From Granulicella sp. (GTDB lineage: Bacteria > Acidobacteriota > Terriglobia > Terriglobales > Acidobacteriaceae), in the NCBI GenBank assembly GCA_025408425.1, contig JANXYX010000019.1, positions 62,001 through 126,000 on the forward strand: 64,000 nt of DNA. The letters run 5' to 3'. Of the stretch, positions 46,649 through 55,271 are shown piece by piece. The notes under the pieces were generated by a model that saw only the letters and a list, made by a program, of their open reading frames with translations, did no database searches and was not told where the DNA came from. Numbering within the stretch: the stretch's first letter is position 1; each line of letters starts with the position of its first letter. The position numbers and the translations under genes are program-made.

Positions 46649-47869
46649 TTAATGGGATGGAACGGTTAGTTCGGTCCGTGTGCTCTGGTGGCGGCGTTCA
46701 AGTCTGGCTGAGAGGATGGCGAGCGTCAGGGTGACCAGTGCGACTGCTGCGCTGGCGATGGGAAGTTCTCGGTAGGTGAGACCGGCGGTAAGCATGACGC
46801 CGCCGAGTGTGGCTCCCACGGCGTTGCCGAAGTTGAAGGCACCCTGGTTCAAGGTAGAGGCCAGGTTGGGGGCTTCGGCGGCGTGATGGACGATGCGAGC
46901 CTGGAGGGGTGCTCCCGCAGCGAACTGGATGGTTCCCCAGACGAGGACGGTGGCGACTGCGGGGACGAGGAACGGCTCGGCGAAGTAGAGTACGCCGAGC
47001 GACGCGATGAGGAAGAGCAGCGAGCCGATCTGGAACGCGGTGGGGTGCCAGTCGGTAAGCGCTCCGCCGACGAGATTGCCGACGGTGATGCCGACGCCGA
47101 AGAGCAGCAGGATGATAGTTACGCCGTGCGGCGAGACGTGGGTGACGTCTTCGAGCATAGGGGTGATGTAGGTGAAGACGCAGAAGAGCGAAGTGGAGGT
47201 GAGGACGCTCATCACCAGCATCAGCAGCACCTGCGGCTGGCGCAGGACGCGGAACTCGTGCAGCAGACCGGAACCGGTGGGGGTCTGTGGCGGGACGAGG
47301 AAGTAGACGGCGGTGGCGGCAATGACGCCGATGGGGACGATGGCCCAGAACGACGCTCTCCAGCCAAGGGCCTGACCGAGAGCGGTGCCAGCAGGGACTC
47401 CGAGGACGTTGGCGAGGGTGAGGCCAGAGAACATCAGCGCGATGGCCTGGGCTCGCTGTGTGCGTGGCACGAGGTTCGCGGCGACGATGCTGCCGATGCC
47501 GAAGAAGGCCCCATGGCACAGAGCAGTAAGGACGCGGGCGGCGAACAGCAAGTTGTAGCCGGGCGCGATCGCGCAGGTGAAGTTGCCGAGCGTGAAGACA
47601 CCCATGAGGAGCAGTAGTGCGGTCTTGCGCTCGAGGCGCGCGGTGGCTATCGCGACGAGGGGGGATCCGATGGTGACGGAGAGCGCGTAGCCGGTGACCA
47701 ACGCCCCAGCCTTGGGGATGCTGACGTGGAAGCTGTCGGCGAGGTTGGGGAGCAACCCCATGATGATGAACTCGGACGTGCCGATGCCGAACGCGGCGAT
47801 GGCCAGCGCCAGAAGAGGCGGATGGGTGAGGATGCTGCGCGGTTTTCCAGTGTGGGAGGCCGAGTGCAT
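46649..47869 (-). CDS. MFS transporter, DHA1 drug-efflux family (AraJ-like)
   Basis: 406 residues and 12 predicted helices. TM1 has the family motif FGIGTSEFIIMGLLPNLA, the loop 2-3 motif is ATARLERKTALLLL, and motif C (GVPAGTALGQALGWRASFW) lies in TM5. This points to a proton-coupled efflux pump for drugs or sugars. There is no regulator next to it; 46467-46648 upstream of its 3' neighbour holds nothing I can support. Confidence 0.9.
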   Translation of the reverse strand: MHSASHTGKPRSILTHPPLLALAIAAFGIGTSEFIIMGLLPNLADSFHVSIPKAGALVTGYALSVTIGSPLVAIATARLERKTALLLLMGVFTLGNFTCAIAPGYNLLFAARVLTALCHGAFFGIGSIVAANLVPRTQRAQAIALMFSGLTLANVLGVPAGTALGQALGWRASFWAIVPIGVIAATAVYFLVPPQTPTGSGLLHEFRVLRQPQVLLMLVMSVLTSTSLFCVFTYITPMLEDVTHVSPHGVTIILLLFGVGITVGNLVGGALTDWHPTAFQIGSLLFLIASLGVLYFAEPFLVPAVATVLVWGTIQFAAGAPLQARIVHHAAEAPNLASTLNQGAFNFGNAVGATLGGVMLTAGLTYRELPIASAAVALVTLTLAILSARLERRHQSTRTELTVPSH

Positions 47870-48008
47870 GTATTTATTGCAACACAGGTGGGGTGGAGGT
47901 TAAAGGTCTGTTTCGTGTAGATACTAGTGGGACGATCCGTCCAGCAGTCGCATTGAGTGAAAGATATATCACGATCTCAGCGGATTGGGTTCTTGGTAGC
48001 ATCGGTTT

Positions 48009-50369
48009 GTGCTGGAACTTTCTACACCGATTAAGTATGTGAAGCGGGTTGGCGAGCGTGTGGCCGAGGTAATGGCCAAGCGTGGCGTCGAGACGGTGGA
48101 GGATCTGCTTTATCATCTGCCGTTCCGGTATGAGGACCGGTTGAATCCTCTGCCGCTGAGTGGGCTGGTGACGGGGACGATGTCGTCGGTGATTGGCGAG
48201 GTGCGGGGGAGCGTGCTGCTGCGGACGCGGGGTGGGCCGCTGTTCGAGATGACGCTGGGGCAGGGGTTGAGCTCGCTGAAGTGCATGTGGTTCAACGGGA
48301 GTTATCTGAAGGACAAGTTCCAAGCCGGCCAGATGGTGGCGGTTTATGGCCGGGTTGAGGCTTCGCGGAGCAGCGCGGGGAAGTTCAAGATGATTCAGCC
48401 GCAGTTTGAGGTTTTGCCGGCGGCGAACTCTCCTGAGGCCGAGTTTGTGATGCTGGAGATGGGGCGGATTGTGCCCGTGTATGAGTCGCTGGGCGGCACG
48501 ACTCCGTGGGGGGCGAAGCTGACTTCGCGGTGGCTACGGCGGGTGCTGTGGTCAATCTTTGAGGAGTTGGAGGAGTCTCGGGCGGAGAGCACTGTGATGG
48601 AGACGCTGCCGGCAGCGCTGTGCCAGCGGCTGCAGTTGCCGGGACGGTTGGAGGCTCTGCGGACGATTCACTTCCCTGCTTCCGGAACTCCGATGACGGA
48701 GCTGATGGCGTATGCGACGCCGGGGCATCGGCGGCTGATCTTTGAGGAGCTGTTTTATCTGGAGCTGGGGCTGGAGCTAAAGCGACGACGGATGCGGGAA
48801 CGGGAAGGGACGGCGTTCGCAACGAATGTAAAGGTGCGGGAGGCGATCAAGCAGGTACTGCCGTTTCATCCGACGACGGCGCAGAAGCGGGTGCTGGGCG
48901 AGATTGCCGGGGACATGCGGCGGCGGCAGCCGATGCGGCGGCTGCTGCAGGGAGATGTGGGTTCGGGCAAGACGATTGTGGCGATGCAAGCGGCGCTGGT
49001 AGCGATGGAGAACGGCTACCAGACGGCGCTGATGGCTCCGACAGAGATATTGGCGACGCAGCATTATCTGAGTGCGCGGAAGCTGCTGGGGAGCGCGATC
49101 TCGCCGACTACGGGCAAGCCGTACCGGGTGACGCTGCTGACGGGGTCGCTGGATGAGGCTTCGAAGCGCGAAGCACGAGGGAAGATCTATCGCGGTGAGA
49201 CAGACCTGGCGATAGGGACGCATGCGCTGATTGAAGACAAGGTGGACTTCGAGAATCTGGGACTGGTGATTGTGGATGAACAGCACCGGTTCGGGGTACA
49301 GCAACGGTTTCGCTTGATGAAGAAGGATACGGCGCTGGACCCGGATGTACTGGTGATGACGGCAACACCGATTCCAAGGACGCTGGCGCTGACGCTGTAT
49401 GGCGATTTGGATGTGAGCGTGATTGATGAACTACCGCCGGGGCGGACTCCGATCATTACGCGGCGGACGACGGAAGAACGCGCGGGGGATGTTTGGGAGT
49501 TTGTGCGCAAACAGGTTGCATTAGGGCGGCAGGCTTACATCGTCTACCCGGTGATTGAAGGGGCAAAGGACGATCAGCCGGAGTTGGATTTTGCGCGGGA
49601 TGTGGTGGTGGAAGATTTAGCAGCTTCGGCTGGGAAGAGAACCGCAGGTCCTTCGGCTGCGTTGCGCTCCGCTCAGGATGACAAGTCCGTGGGAGCGGCG
49701 AGGAAAGGTAAGAAGGCGAAGGCGGCTAAGACGGAGAAGTTGTTTGCACCGAAGAAGGCTCTACGCGCGGCTTCAGATATGTATGAGGAGTTGCGGACGG
49801 GGGCGCTGGCGGGGCTGCGGCTGGGCCTACTGCATGGAAAGTTGAGCGCCGATGACAAGGAAGTGGCGATGCGGCGGTTTCAGCGCGGCGAGACCGATGT
49901 ACTGATCGCAACGACGGTGATTGAAGTCGGTGTCGATGTGCCGAACGCTTCGGTGATGGTGATCGAACATGCAGAGCGGTTTGGGTTGGCCCAAATGCAT
50001 CAGTTACGCGGGCGCGTGGGGCGTGGGGCGGCGAAGAGCTACTGCATCCTGATGACGGGCGGCAATGTGACGGAGCAGGCCGAGGCTCGACTGGATGCGA
50101 TGGTGCGGACGCAGAACGGCTTTGAGCTGGCGGAGCTGGACCTGCAGCAGCGTGGACCGGGAGAGTTCTTTGGAACGCGCCAGGCAGGGCTGCCGGAGTT
50201 TCGTGTAGCGAGTTTGTTGCGGGACCGCGTGATGCTGGAACTTGCGAAGGCGGAGGCAGCGCGGTTCGTGGAGAAGCCTGATCCGGCGGTGTCGCGAGCA
50301 GAGTTGGATGCTGTGTGGGCTCGGCTCAAGCATCAGTGGCAGCGGAAATATGGGTTGGTTGAGGCTTAA
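48009..50369 (+). CDS. recG: ATP-dependent DNA helicase RecG
   Basis: 786 residues from a GTG start. The wedge/OB domain begins near residue 50 (LPLSGLVTGTMSSVIGEVRG). Helicase motifs: LLQGDVGSGKTIVAMQAAL (I), APTEILATQH (Ia), VDEQHRFGVQQR (II, DEQH), VMTATPIPRTLAL (III), LLHGKLSADDKE (IV), ATTVIEVGVDVPNASVM (V) and QLRGRVGRG (VI). It remodels stalled forks. Between residues ~535 and 585 it carries an inserted basic, low-complexity stretch absent from typical RecG, partly encoded by a repeat-like DNA segment (49641-49688). Confidence 0.95.
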   Translation: MLELSTPIKYVKRVGERVAEVMAKRGVETVEDLLYHLPFRYEDRLNPLPLSGLVTGTMSSVIGEVRGSVLLRTRGGPLFEMTLGQGLSSLKCMWFNGSYLKDKFQAGQMVAVYGRVEASRSSAGKFKMIQPQFEVLPAANSPEAEFVMLEMGRIVPVYESLGGTTPWGAKLTSRWLRRVLWSIFEELEESRAESTVMETLPAALCQRLQLPGRLEALRTIHFPASGTPMTELMAYATPGHRRLIFEELFYLELGLELKRRRMREREGTAFATNVKVREAIKQVLPFHPTTAQKRVLGEIAGDMRRRQPMRRLLQGDVGSGKTIVAMQAALVAMENGYQTALMAPTEILATQHYLSARKLLGSAISPTTGKPYRVTLLTGSLDEASKREARGKIYRGETDLAIGTHALIEDKVDFENLGLVIVDEQHRFGVQQRFRLMKKDTALDPDVLVMTATPIPRTLALTLYGDLDVSVIDELPPGRTPIITRRTTEERAGDVWEFVRKQVALGRQAYIVYPVIEGAKDDQPELDFARDVVVEDLAASAGKRTAGPSAALRSAQDDKSVGAARKGKKAKAAKTEKLFAPKKALRAASDMYEELRTGALAGLRLGLLHGKLSADDKEVAMRRFQRGETDVLIATTVIEVGVDVPNASVMVIEHAERFGLAQMHQLRGRVGRGAAKSYCILMTGGNVTEQAEARLDAMVRTQNGFELAELDLQQRGPGEFFGTRQAGLPEFRVASLLRDRVMLELAKAEAARFVEKPDPAVSRAELDAVWARLKHQWQRKYGLVEA
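49641..49688 (+). repeat. repeat-like segment inserted in the recG reading frame
   Basis: The stretch around GCAGGTCCTTCGGCTGCG and CTCCGCTCAGGATGACAAG is translated as AGPSAALRSAQDDKS. It resembles a short dispersed intergenic repeat known to me from many GC-rich genomes (recollection, not a search). Only one copy is in this window. Confidence 0.5.
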
Positions 50370-50461
50370 AGCAGGTGAGGCGACGAGAGCGAAAGATTTG
50401 CGTTCCCATCCTTAGCAAGCGCTGCTCCGGATGGGTGCTGTGCTCGTCGACCAGGGCTGAA

Positions 50462-50899
50462 TTACGAGGCCATCGCTGCGGTTAGGTCGGGTGAGCTGGT
50501 GTGGACGATAGAGGCCTTCCTGGGGCCTCGTTTGCGGGCTACGAGGACGCGGATGCGTTCGATCATCTCGGCGGGCGAGCTGGCGCCCTTGGGCAGGAAG
50601 ACGTCGGCGCAGATGGCGCGGTCGAAGGCGTTGACAGTACCAGAGACGATCATGGCGGGCAGGCCGGGGTGAAGCTGCTTGGCGCGGCGGACGAGTTCGT
50701 TGCCGTCCATCTGGGGCATGATGAGGTCACAGAGCAGGAGGTCGATGCTGCCTGGGGTGGAGCGCTCGACGAATTCGAGGGCCTGCTGCGCGCTGTGGGC
50801 AGTGACTACGCGGTAGCCGCGGGTTTCGAGGAGAAAGGTGCGTACGGAGAGGACTTGTTCGTTGTCATCGACACAGAGGATGGTTTTCTTCGGGCGCAA
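50462..50899 (-). CDS. single-domain response regulator with short tail
   Basis: About 145 residues if the TTG at 50899 is the start (reads MRPKKTILCVDDNEQ). The frame is open to 51214, but that part has the composition of non-coding DNA. Receiver features: ILCVDDNEQ, phosphorylation site LLLCDLIMPQMDG, MIVSGTVNAF and Lys in VFLPKGASSP. The tail (RKRGPRKASIVHTSS) is basic and short, with no output domain. The start is uncertain; GTG codons further upstream are possible. Confidence 0.75.
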   Translation of the reverse strand: MRPKKTILCVDDNEQVLSVRTFLLETRGYRVVTAHSAQQALEFVERSTPGSIDLLLCDLIMPQMDGNELVRRAKQLHPGLPAMIVSGTVNAFDRAICADVFLPKGASSPAEMIERIRVLVARKRGPRKASIVHTSSPDLTAAMAS

Positions 50900-51565
50900 T
50901 GCGTTCTCAGTTCTGCCGCAGGTGCCGTAACGGTGCACTGCGGCGGATGGGCCGGGCTGCAGCGTGCCCTGGTTGGGGGCGGTGCAGCCTGGTGTGGTTA
51001 AAGCCAACCCCCTGGCCCGGCCGGGTGCTATTCCGGCACGTGGTGGGTCTGCTGTTCCGCACTGGGCAGAACAAGAGGCCACCTCTTGAGCGAGGCTCTC
51101 TTGTCTGCTTCGCGAGGGAGCAGTGCCACCAGTCCGGCGAACAGGCGCCGGACCATGGGGTGCGAGATAGGCTTTATGCTGGCAGGTTGCCACGCTTCTC
51201 CCCAAGGAACGCAAGGGATCGACGGCAGCGGATACAGGGAAGACGGCCAGAGAAACTGGTGAGTCCTCACTGCTTTGCAGGCAGCGATGATGCGCACATG
51301 GGAGCGAGCGACTGCGTTGCAGTCAAGCTTTCTCTCAACTCAAATTGTCAGTAGTACAGGCGAAAGCAAATCGTCTCGGACGCCGGTGCCAAAGGTGGCA
51401 AAGCAGTTCGTCAACGCTTGCCAAGAGTACGAACGGTTGGCGAGCTTGGCAACGGCGAAGTTAGAGCGAAGATGGAGAGTATTGCGTGTTGCGCATCCAC
51501 CGGTGATCGTAGACGGTGCATGAACATTAGAGATTTCTAAGATATGCCTGTTGAAAACGCGTGCA
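50900..51565. other. intergenic region, no supported gene
   Basis: About 660 bases on the 5' side of the receiver gene and the 3' side of the PhzF gene. Open frames here (for example 51275-51523) lack ribosome-binding sites and sensible composition. Confidence 0.5.
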
Positions 51566-52519
51566 TCATGGCAGGAAAAAGCGTCCAGATGCAACAGGAA
51601 TGGTGCGACCGCCTACGAACACTTTCTCAATAAGGTTGTCCCGGAGGGATGCCTGGACGTGCAGGCGACTGGGACGGAGCATCTCGATTCCCTGCTCCAG
51701 CACGATGGGTTGGCCGCTAGCGGCGAGGCCGTGGCGAACGAGGTAGGCGATGGTGCATCCGGAGGCTGATCCGGTGGCTGGATCTTCTCCGTTGTAGAAC
51801 TGCATGCGGGCGTGCCAGTCCGCACCTGAGGCCTGGTCAGCGCGGGTAATGCAGTGGAAGAATTTTGCGTCGCTGCTCTGCAGGTAGTGGAGTGCAGCGT
51901 GCTGAGGGATCCGCAGACGAGAGGCGGCGGCGAGGGAGCGGAGGGGCACGATGCAGAAGGCCATGCCGGTGGATACGGTCTGGATGGGGAGATTGGGGTC
52001 GAGATCTTCGATGGAGAGATTGAGGGCGGCGGCGATCTCCGCAGGATCATGGATAGCGCCGAAGGTGGGGTCGTTTTGCTGCATGGTGGCGAAGACGCCG
52101 GGCTGATCCGGGTGCTGCGGACCGAAACGGACGGGGATGGGACCTACGGGAAGATCGAGGGTGATGAGATCGGCCCCGCGCAGGACGGGGTGGTTCCAGT
52201 AGAGCCAACTGGCGGTGCCGAGGGTAGGATGCCCCGCGAATTGCAACTCTTCGCCGACGGTGAAGATGCGGACCTGGACACCATGAGCTTGTTCGATGGA
52301 AGAGTCGCGCGGAATGATGAATGTGGTTTCGCTGAGATTTGTCTCGCGTGCGAGGGACTGCATTTGCTGCGTGGAGAGGCCACGCGCGTCAGTGAAGATA
52401 GCGAGGGCGTTGCCTTCGAGTGCTCGTTCAGCGAAGACATCGACCTGGGCGAAGTCAAGAGCGCGCGGAGAGTTGGGCGTGGTGTTGGGAAAGGATGGAT
52501 GGAGCCGGATGTTTGACAC
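51566..52519 (-). CDS. PhzF-family isomerase/epimerase-like protein
   Basis: 317 residues from the GTG at 52519, chosen because GAGG lies 7 bases upstream; an ATG at 52564 adds 15 residues. Family landmarks: FAQVDVFAERALEGNALAIF, ETNLSETTFI with the catalytic Glu, FAGHPTLGTASWL, and EDPATGSASGCTIAYLVRHG. Two symmetric alpha/beta halves of the diaminopimelate-epimerase fold. No phenazine genes are nearby, so it is probably a general PhzF-like enzyme of unknown substrate. Confidence 0.9.
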   Translation of the reverse strand: MSNIRLHPSFPNTTPNSPRALDFAQVDVFAERALEGNALAIFTDARGLSTQQMQSLARETNLSETTFIIPRDSSIEQAHGVQVRIFTVGEELQFAGHPTLGTASWLYWNHPVLRGADLITLDLPVGPIPVRFGPQHPDQPGVFATMQQNDPTFGAIHDPAEIAAALNLSIEDLDPNLPIQTVSTGMAFCIVPLRSLAAASRLRIPQHAALHYLQSSDAKFFHCITRADQASGADWHARMQFYNGEDPATGSASGCTIAYLVRHGLAASGQPIVLEQGIEMLRPSRLHVQASLRDNLIEKVFVGGRTIPVASGRFFLP

Positions 52520-52745
52520 GTAGGCGCCTCGGGAATAATGTTTGGGTAGACCGCAATGGAGCAAACCTGCTCTATGCTAGCTTAGCTGGCACGCGGCAAA
52601 AATTCAGTTATGACGATGACGCTCAACACGACCTGTACCTGCTGTTGCCTAGGCCTGGTACGGGTGTGTCGATGAGCAAATCGGAGTAAGCGGCTTCGAT
52701 CAGCATCAACCCACCCTTGAGCGAAATGCCGGGTGGGTTTTTCTT
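52513..52745 (+). promoter_or_regulatory. candidate promoter and structured leader upstream of the peroxiredoxin gene
   Basis: TTGACA (52513-52518) followed by AATAAT (52534-52539, 15-base spacer) or TAATGT (52536, 17-base spacer) forms a promoter-like pair on the plus strand. Downstream, ACACGACCTGTACC can pair with GGTACGGGTGT (about 52629-52673), and an intrinsic terminator closes the segment at 52708-52742. No convincing ORF lies between. It is either a terminated small RNA or an attenuator/riboswitch-like leader for the gene at 52823. Confidence 0.45.
52708..52742 (+). terminator. intrinsic terminator in the peroxiredoxin leader
   Basis: AACCCACCC (52708-52716) / GGGTGGGTT (52731-52739), loop of 14, then TTT and CTTTTT. 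It lies 80 bases before the peroxiredoxin start and follows no plus-strand gene. Confidence 0.85.
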
Positions 52746-52822
52746 TTTCATTTTTCCTTCCTGGCAACGCGCCCTGCAACAACGAATCAAACTAGAAGGA
52801 AGTAAGAGGGCTGAAGATCACT

Positions 52823-53491
52823 ATGAGCGAATCACGTATTCCCCGCATTCTGGAGCCGGCACCGAACTTTGAATCGAAGAGCACTCACGGCGTGATTCGG
52901 CTGAGCGACTACACGGCGAAGGGGAAGTGGGTGATGCTGTTCTCGCATCCGTCAGATTTCACTCCAGTCTGCTCGACGGAGTTTATCGAGTTTGCAAGGC
53001 GGAATGACGACTTTGAGAAGCTCAACGTGCAATTGATCGGGGTGTCTATTGATTCGGTTTACTCGCACATAGCATGGGTTCGGGACATTGAGCAGATGGC
53101 TGGCGTGCAGATCAGGTTTCCAGTGATAGCGGATTTGGATCAGAAGGTGTCGCAGGCATATGGCCTGGTGCATGAAGCTGTGAGTGATACGGCGACAGTG
53201 AGGGCAGTTTTCGCGATCGATCCGAAGGGCTATATTCGAGCGCTGCTGTACTACCCGATGCAACTGGGGAGGAGTGTCGATGAGTTGATCCGAATCTTCC
53301 AGGGGCTACAGACGGCGGATGCGAATGGCGTGAGCGTACCTGCCAACTGGGTTCCGGGAGATCAGGTGATTGTGCCTGCTCCCGCTACGGTTGAGGATGC
53401 AGCCAAGCGGACGAATGGCGACGGCCCGGGGCTGGACGTGAAGACCTGGTATCTCTCGAAGAAGGATTTGGCAATCACCACCAAATCGTGA
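52823..53491 (+). CDS. 1-Cys peroxiredoxin (Prx6-type)
   Basis: 222 residues. The peroxidatic cysteine is in FSHPSDFTPVCSTEFIEFAR (Cys ~50), and it is the only cysteine in the protein, so it is a 1-Cys enzyme. The conserved Arg lies in DTATVRAVFAIDPKGYIRALLYYP, and the C-terminal dimerisation part (VPANWVPGD, KTWYLSKKD) is complete. It reduces hydrogen peroxide and organic hydroperoxides in the cytosol. It has its own leader with a terminator, which may couple expression to a signal. Confidence 0.93.
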   Translation: MSESRIPRILEPAPNFESKSTHGVIRLSDYTAKGKWVMLFSHPSDFTPVCSTEFIEFARRNDDFEKLNVQLIGVSIDSVYSHIAWVRDIEQMAGVQIRFPVIADLDQKVSQAYGLVHEAVSDTATVRAVFAIDPKGYIRALLYYPMQLGRSVDELIRIFQGLQTADANGVSVPANWVPGDQVIVPAPATVEDAAKRTNGDGPGLDVKTWYLSKKDLAITTKS

Positions 53492-53498
53492 AATGACG

Positions 53499-53556
53499 GT
53501 TATGCCTGCTTGCTTCGCAGCGAAGCATCTCGCTACGGAGCGAAGTAGCAGGCATA
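53499..53556. repeat. branched palindromic element between the peroxiredoxin gene and tRNA-Cys
   Basis: TTATGCCTGCT (53499-53509) pairs with AGCAGGCATAA (53546-53556); inside it CTTCGC (53512-53517) pairs with GCGAAG (53539-53544), and AGCGA (53518) with TCGCT (53529). No T-run follows, so it looks more like a REP-type element than a terminator. Confidence 0.65.
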
Positions 53557-53617
53557 ATAGTAAGAGCGGATGTTGAGTGCATCGAACAGATGGGCCGGCG
53601 ACGCGACGTAAGAATGA

Positions 53618-53693
53618 GCACCGATGGCGAAGTGGCTAACGCGCTGGTCTGCAAAACCAGTATTCATGGGTTCAAATCCCATTCGGTGCTCCA
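53618..53693 (+). tRNA. tRNA-Cys (anticodon GCA)
   Basis: 76 nt with encoded CCA. Acceptor GCACCGA/TCGGTGC, D stem GCG/CGC, anticodon stem CTGGT/ACCAG with loop CTGCAAA (anticodon GCA), T arm ATGGG-TTCAAAT-CCCAT, and discriminator U73, an identity element for cysteine. Its 3' part is the left attachment site of the 7.2-kb element. Confidence 0.96.
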
Positions 53694-53711
53694 ACAAAAT
53701 AAAAGACTTAC
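53649..53711 (+). repeat. attL: left 63-bp attachment repeat
   Basis: Begins CTGCAAAACCAG, contains the T arm and CCA of tRNA-Cys and ends AAAAGACTTAC. Identical to 60765-60827; the bases just outside differ (GGT before, AAGG after). Confidence 0.95.
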
Positions 53712-53734
53712 AAGGAATATCCGAAGTAGCCAAA

Positions 53735-53751
53735 ACCCACTGAAACCCACT
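53735..53751 (+). promoter_or_regulatory. paired ACCCACT repeats, probable left arm-type integrase sites
   Basis: ACCCACT at 53735-53741 and 53745-53751 (10-bp period), 24 bp inside attL. The same heptamer pair occurs near attR (60663-60680). Confidence 0.55.
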
Positions 53752-53792
53752 CTATGCTAGGCTCTTCTTAGATTCGCTGAGAAAGGCCACCA

Positions 53793-54950
53793 TTGAAGAG
53801 CACGCGAGATAGGTTCAAAGAGGGATATTTGCGGCGGGTGAAACGCGCCAAGGGCTTTGCGTGGGAGTTCCGTGTCAACGTCGTCAAGGATGGCGTCTCC
53901 AGGACGGAGTACCTGACACTGAGCGGGGCTGAATATCCAAACGAGAAAGCCGCACGGCAGAAGCTGCAGTCTCTGCTCCTGAGGGTGAATGAAGGCAAGG
54001 CGGCGAACTTCGTCCAGACGATTACATTCGGCACAGTCCTCGACAGGTACATCAAAGAAGAGATGCCGCCAAAGAGTTCCACTCGCGGTTCGTACACGTC
54101 GATCATCGAGAACCATCTCCGGCCTAAATGGGGTGCCACTGACATCACTGAAATGAAGGCCCTACGAATCCGCACGTGGCTCAATTCCCTTCCCCTTGCT
54201 CCTCTGTCGAAAGGACATATCCGATCTCTGCTCCACAAGATGTTTGATCTCGCCCAGCTATGGGAGTATTCCGATCTGGGTAGGAACCCCATTCAGCTTG
54301 TGACGGTGAAAGGTGTGACGAAGTGTGAGAAGGAAGTGGTCATCCTGACCCCCGAGCAAGCCGTGGCGATCATTGCCAGTCTGGACGAGCCTTACTCCCT
54401 CATGGTGATGACGGCGGCCGCCTTGGGGCTGAGATTGAGCGAGATGCTTGGACTCCAGTGGGATGACTTCGATTGGGGAGAGAAGACTGTCACCATCCGA
54501 CGAAGTGCGTACCGTGGCAGCATCGACGAGGCCAAGACTAAAGCGTCACACGCCACTCTGCCACTACCGGATGAACTCGCAGCTTTACTCCTCTCATGGC
54601 GCGAGAAGGTGAAGGAGGAAAAGGATGAGGACGAGGACAACGAGTGGGTGTTTGCCAATCCTAATACAGGGGTGCCGTACCAGGGCCCCAGCATTCAGCA
54701 ACGATGGCTGCGTCCTGCTGGGGAGGCGATTGGATTGAAGGGTGTGGGGTTTCACACGTTCCGGCACAGCCACAAGACATGGTTGGATTCCCTAGGAACA
54801 CCAATGGGTGTGATGAAAGATTTACTCCGTCACTCGAATATCTCAGTCACCATGAACGTCTACGGCCGGACTTTGAGCACAGAGAAGCGGCTCTTCAATG
54901 ACAAGGTCGCCGGGCTGTTGTTCAGCCCGAGCGACGCTGTTCAATCCTAA
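53793..54950 (+). CDS. tyrosine site-specific integrase
   Basis: 385 residues from a TTG start with AAAGG upstream (MKSTRDRFKEGYLRR). The N-terminal arm-binding domain is followed by a SAM-like core-binding domain (TFGTVLDRYIKEEMPP...). The catalytic domain is complete: Arg in AALGLRLSEMLGLQWDD, Lys region EAKTKASHATLPLP, HxxR in FHTFRHSHKTW, His in LLRHSNISVT and nucleophile Tyr in MNVYGRTL. It recombines the element at tRNA-Cys. Its stop overlaps that of the convergent HTH gene. Confidence 0.95.
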   Translation: MKSTRDRFKEGYLRRVKRAKGFAWEFRVNVVKDGVSRTEYLTLSGAEYPNEKAARQKLQSLLLRVNEGKAANFVQTITFGTVLDRYIKEEMPPKSSTRGSYTSIIENHLRPKWGATDITEMKALRIRTWLNSLPLAPLSKGHIRSLLHKMFDLAQLWEYSDLGRNPIQLVTVKGVTKCEKEVVILTPEQAVAIIASLDEPYSLMVMTAAALGLRLSEMLGLQWDDFDWGEKTVTIRRSAYRGSIDEAKTKASHATLPLPDELAALLLSWREKVKEEKDEDEDNEWVFANPNTGVPYQGPSIQQRWLRPAGEAIGLKGVGFHTFRHSHKTWLDSLGTPMGVMKDLLRHSNISVTMNVYGRTLSTEKRLFNDKVAGLLFSPSDAVQS

Positions 54951-55210
54951 GCAGCTTGCGGGTTATCGATCCACTCATGGATGCGAGTGGTGGAGAAGCG
55001 CCACAATCTGCCCACACGGAATCCCGGTATCCTGCCAGCTTGCGCCATGAGGCGGACGGTTTTAGGGTGAGCGTCTAGAAGGTCTGCGACCTGATTCAGG
55101 TCCATGACGCGGGGTGTGAGTTTGACTGGTTTTGATTGTCCAACGCCCGGAGTGAGGTGAGCCTCTGTCAGTAATGACTTCGCTCCGGGCTGGGACTTTG
55201 GCTCGATCAT
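54947..55210 (-). CDS. excisionase-type helix-turn-helix protein
   Basis: 87 residues. The C-terminal ~55 residues are a winged-helix/HTH_17 domain: MDLNQVADLLDAHPKTVRLMAQAGRIPGFRVGRLWRF, then the wing and TRIHEWI. The N-terminus is a polar tail. This class binds element ends as a recombination directionality factor or acts as an AlpA-like regulator. It lies downstream of the ATPase gene on the same strand and next to the integrase, fitting an Xis role. Confidence 0.85.
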   Translation of the reverse strand: MIEPKSQPGAKSLLTEAHLTPGVGQSKPVKLTPRVMDLNQVADLLDAHPKTVRLMAQAGRIPGFRVGRLWRFSTTRIHEWIDNPQAA

Positions 55211-55271
55211 GCGGCTGCTCCTAGTGGTGGTTGATGTTGCGCTTGTGTTTGCTGCACAGTGTGCAGCTTGG

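Noticed and set aside
51275..51523. 82-codon plus-strand ORF between the receiver and PhzF genes
   Set aside because: No ribosome-binding site, no recognisable motif and no support from neighbours.
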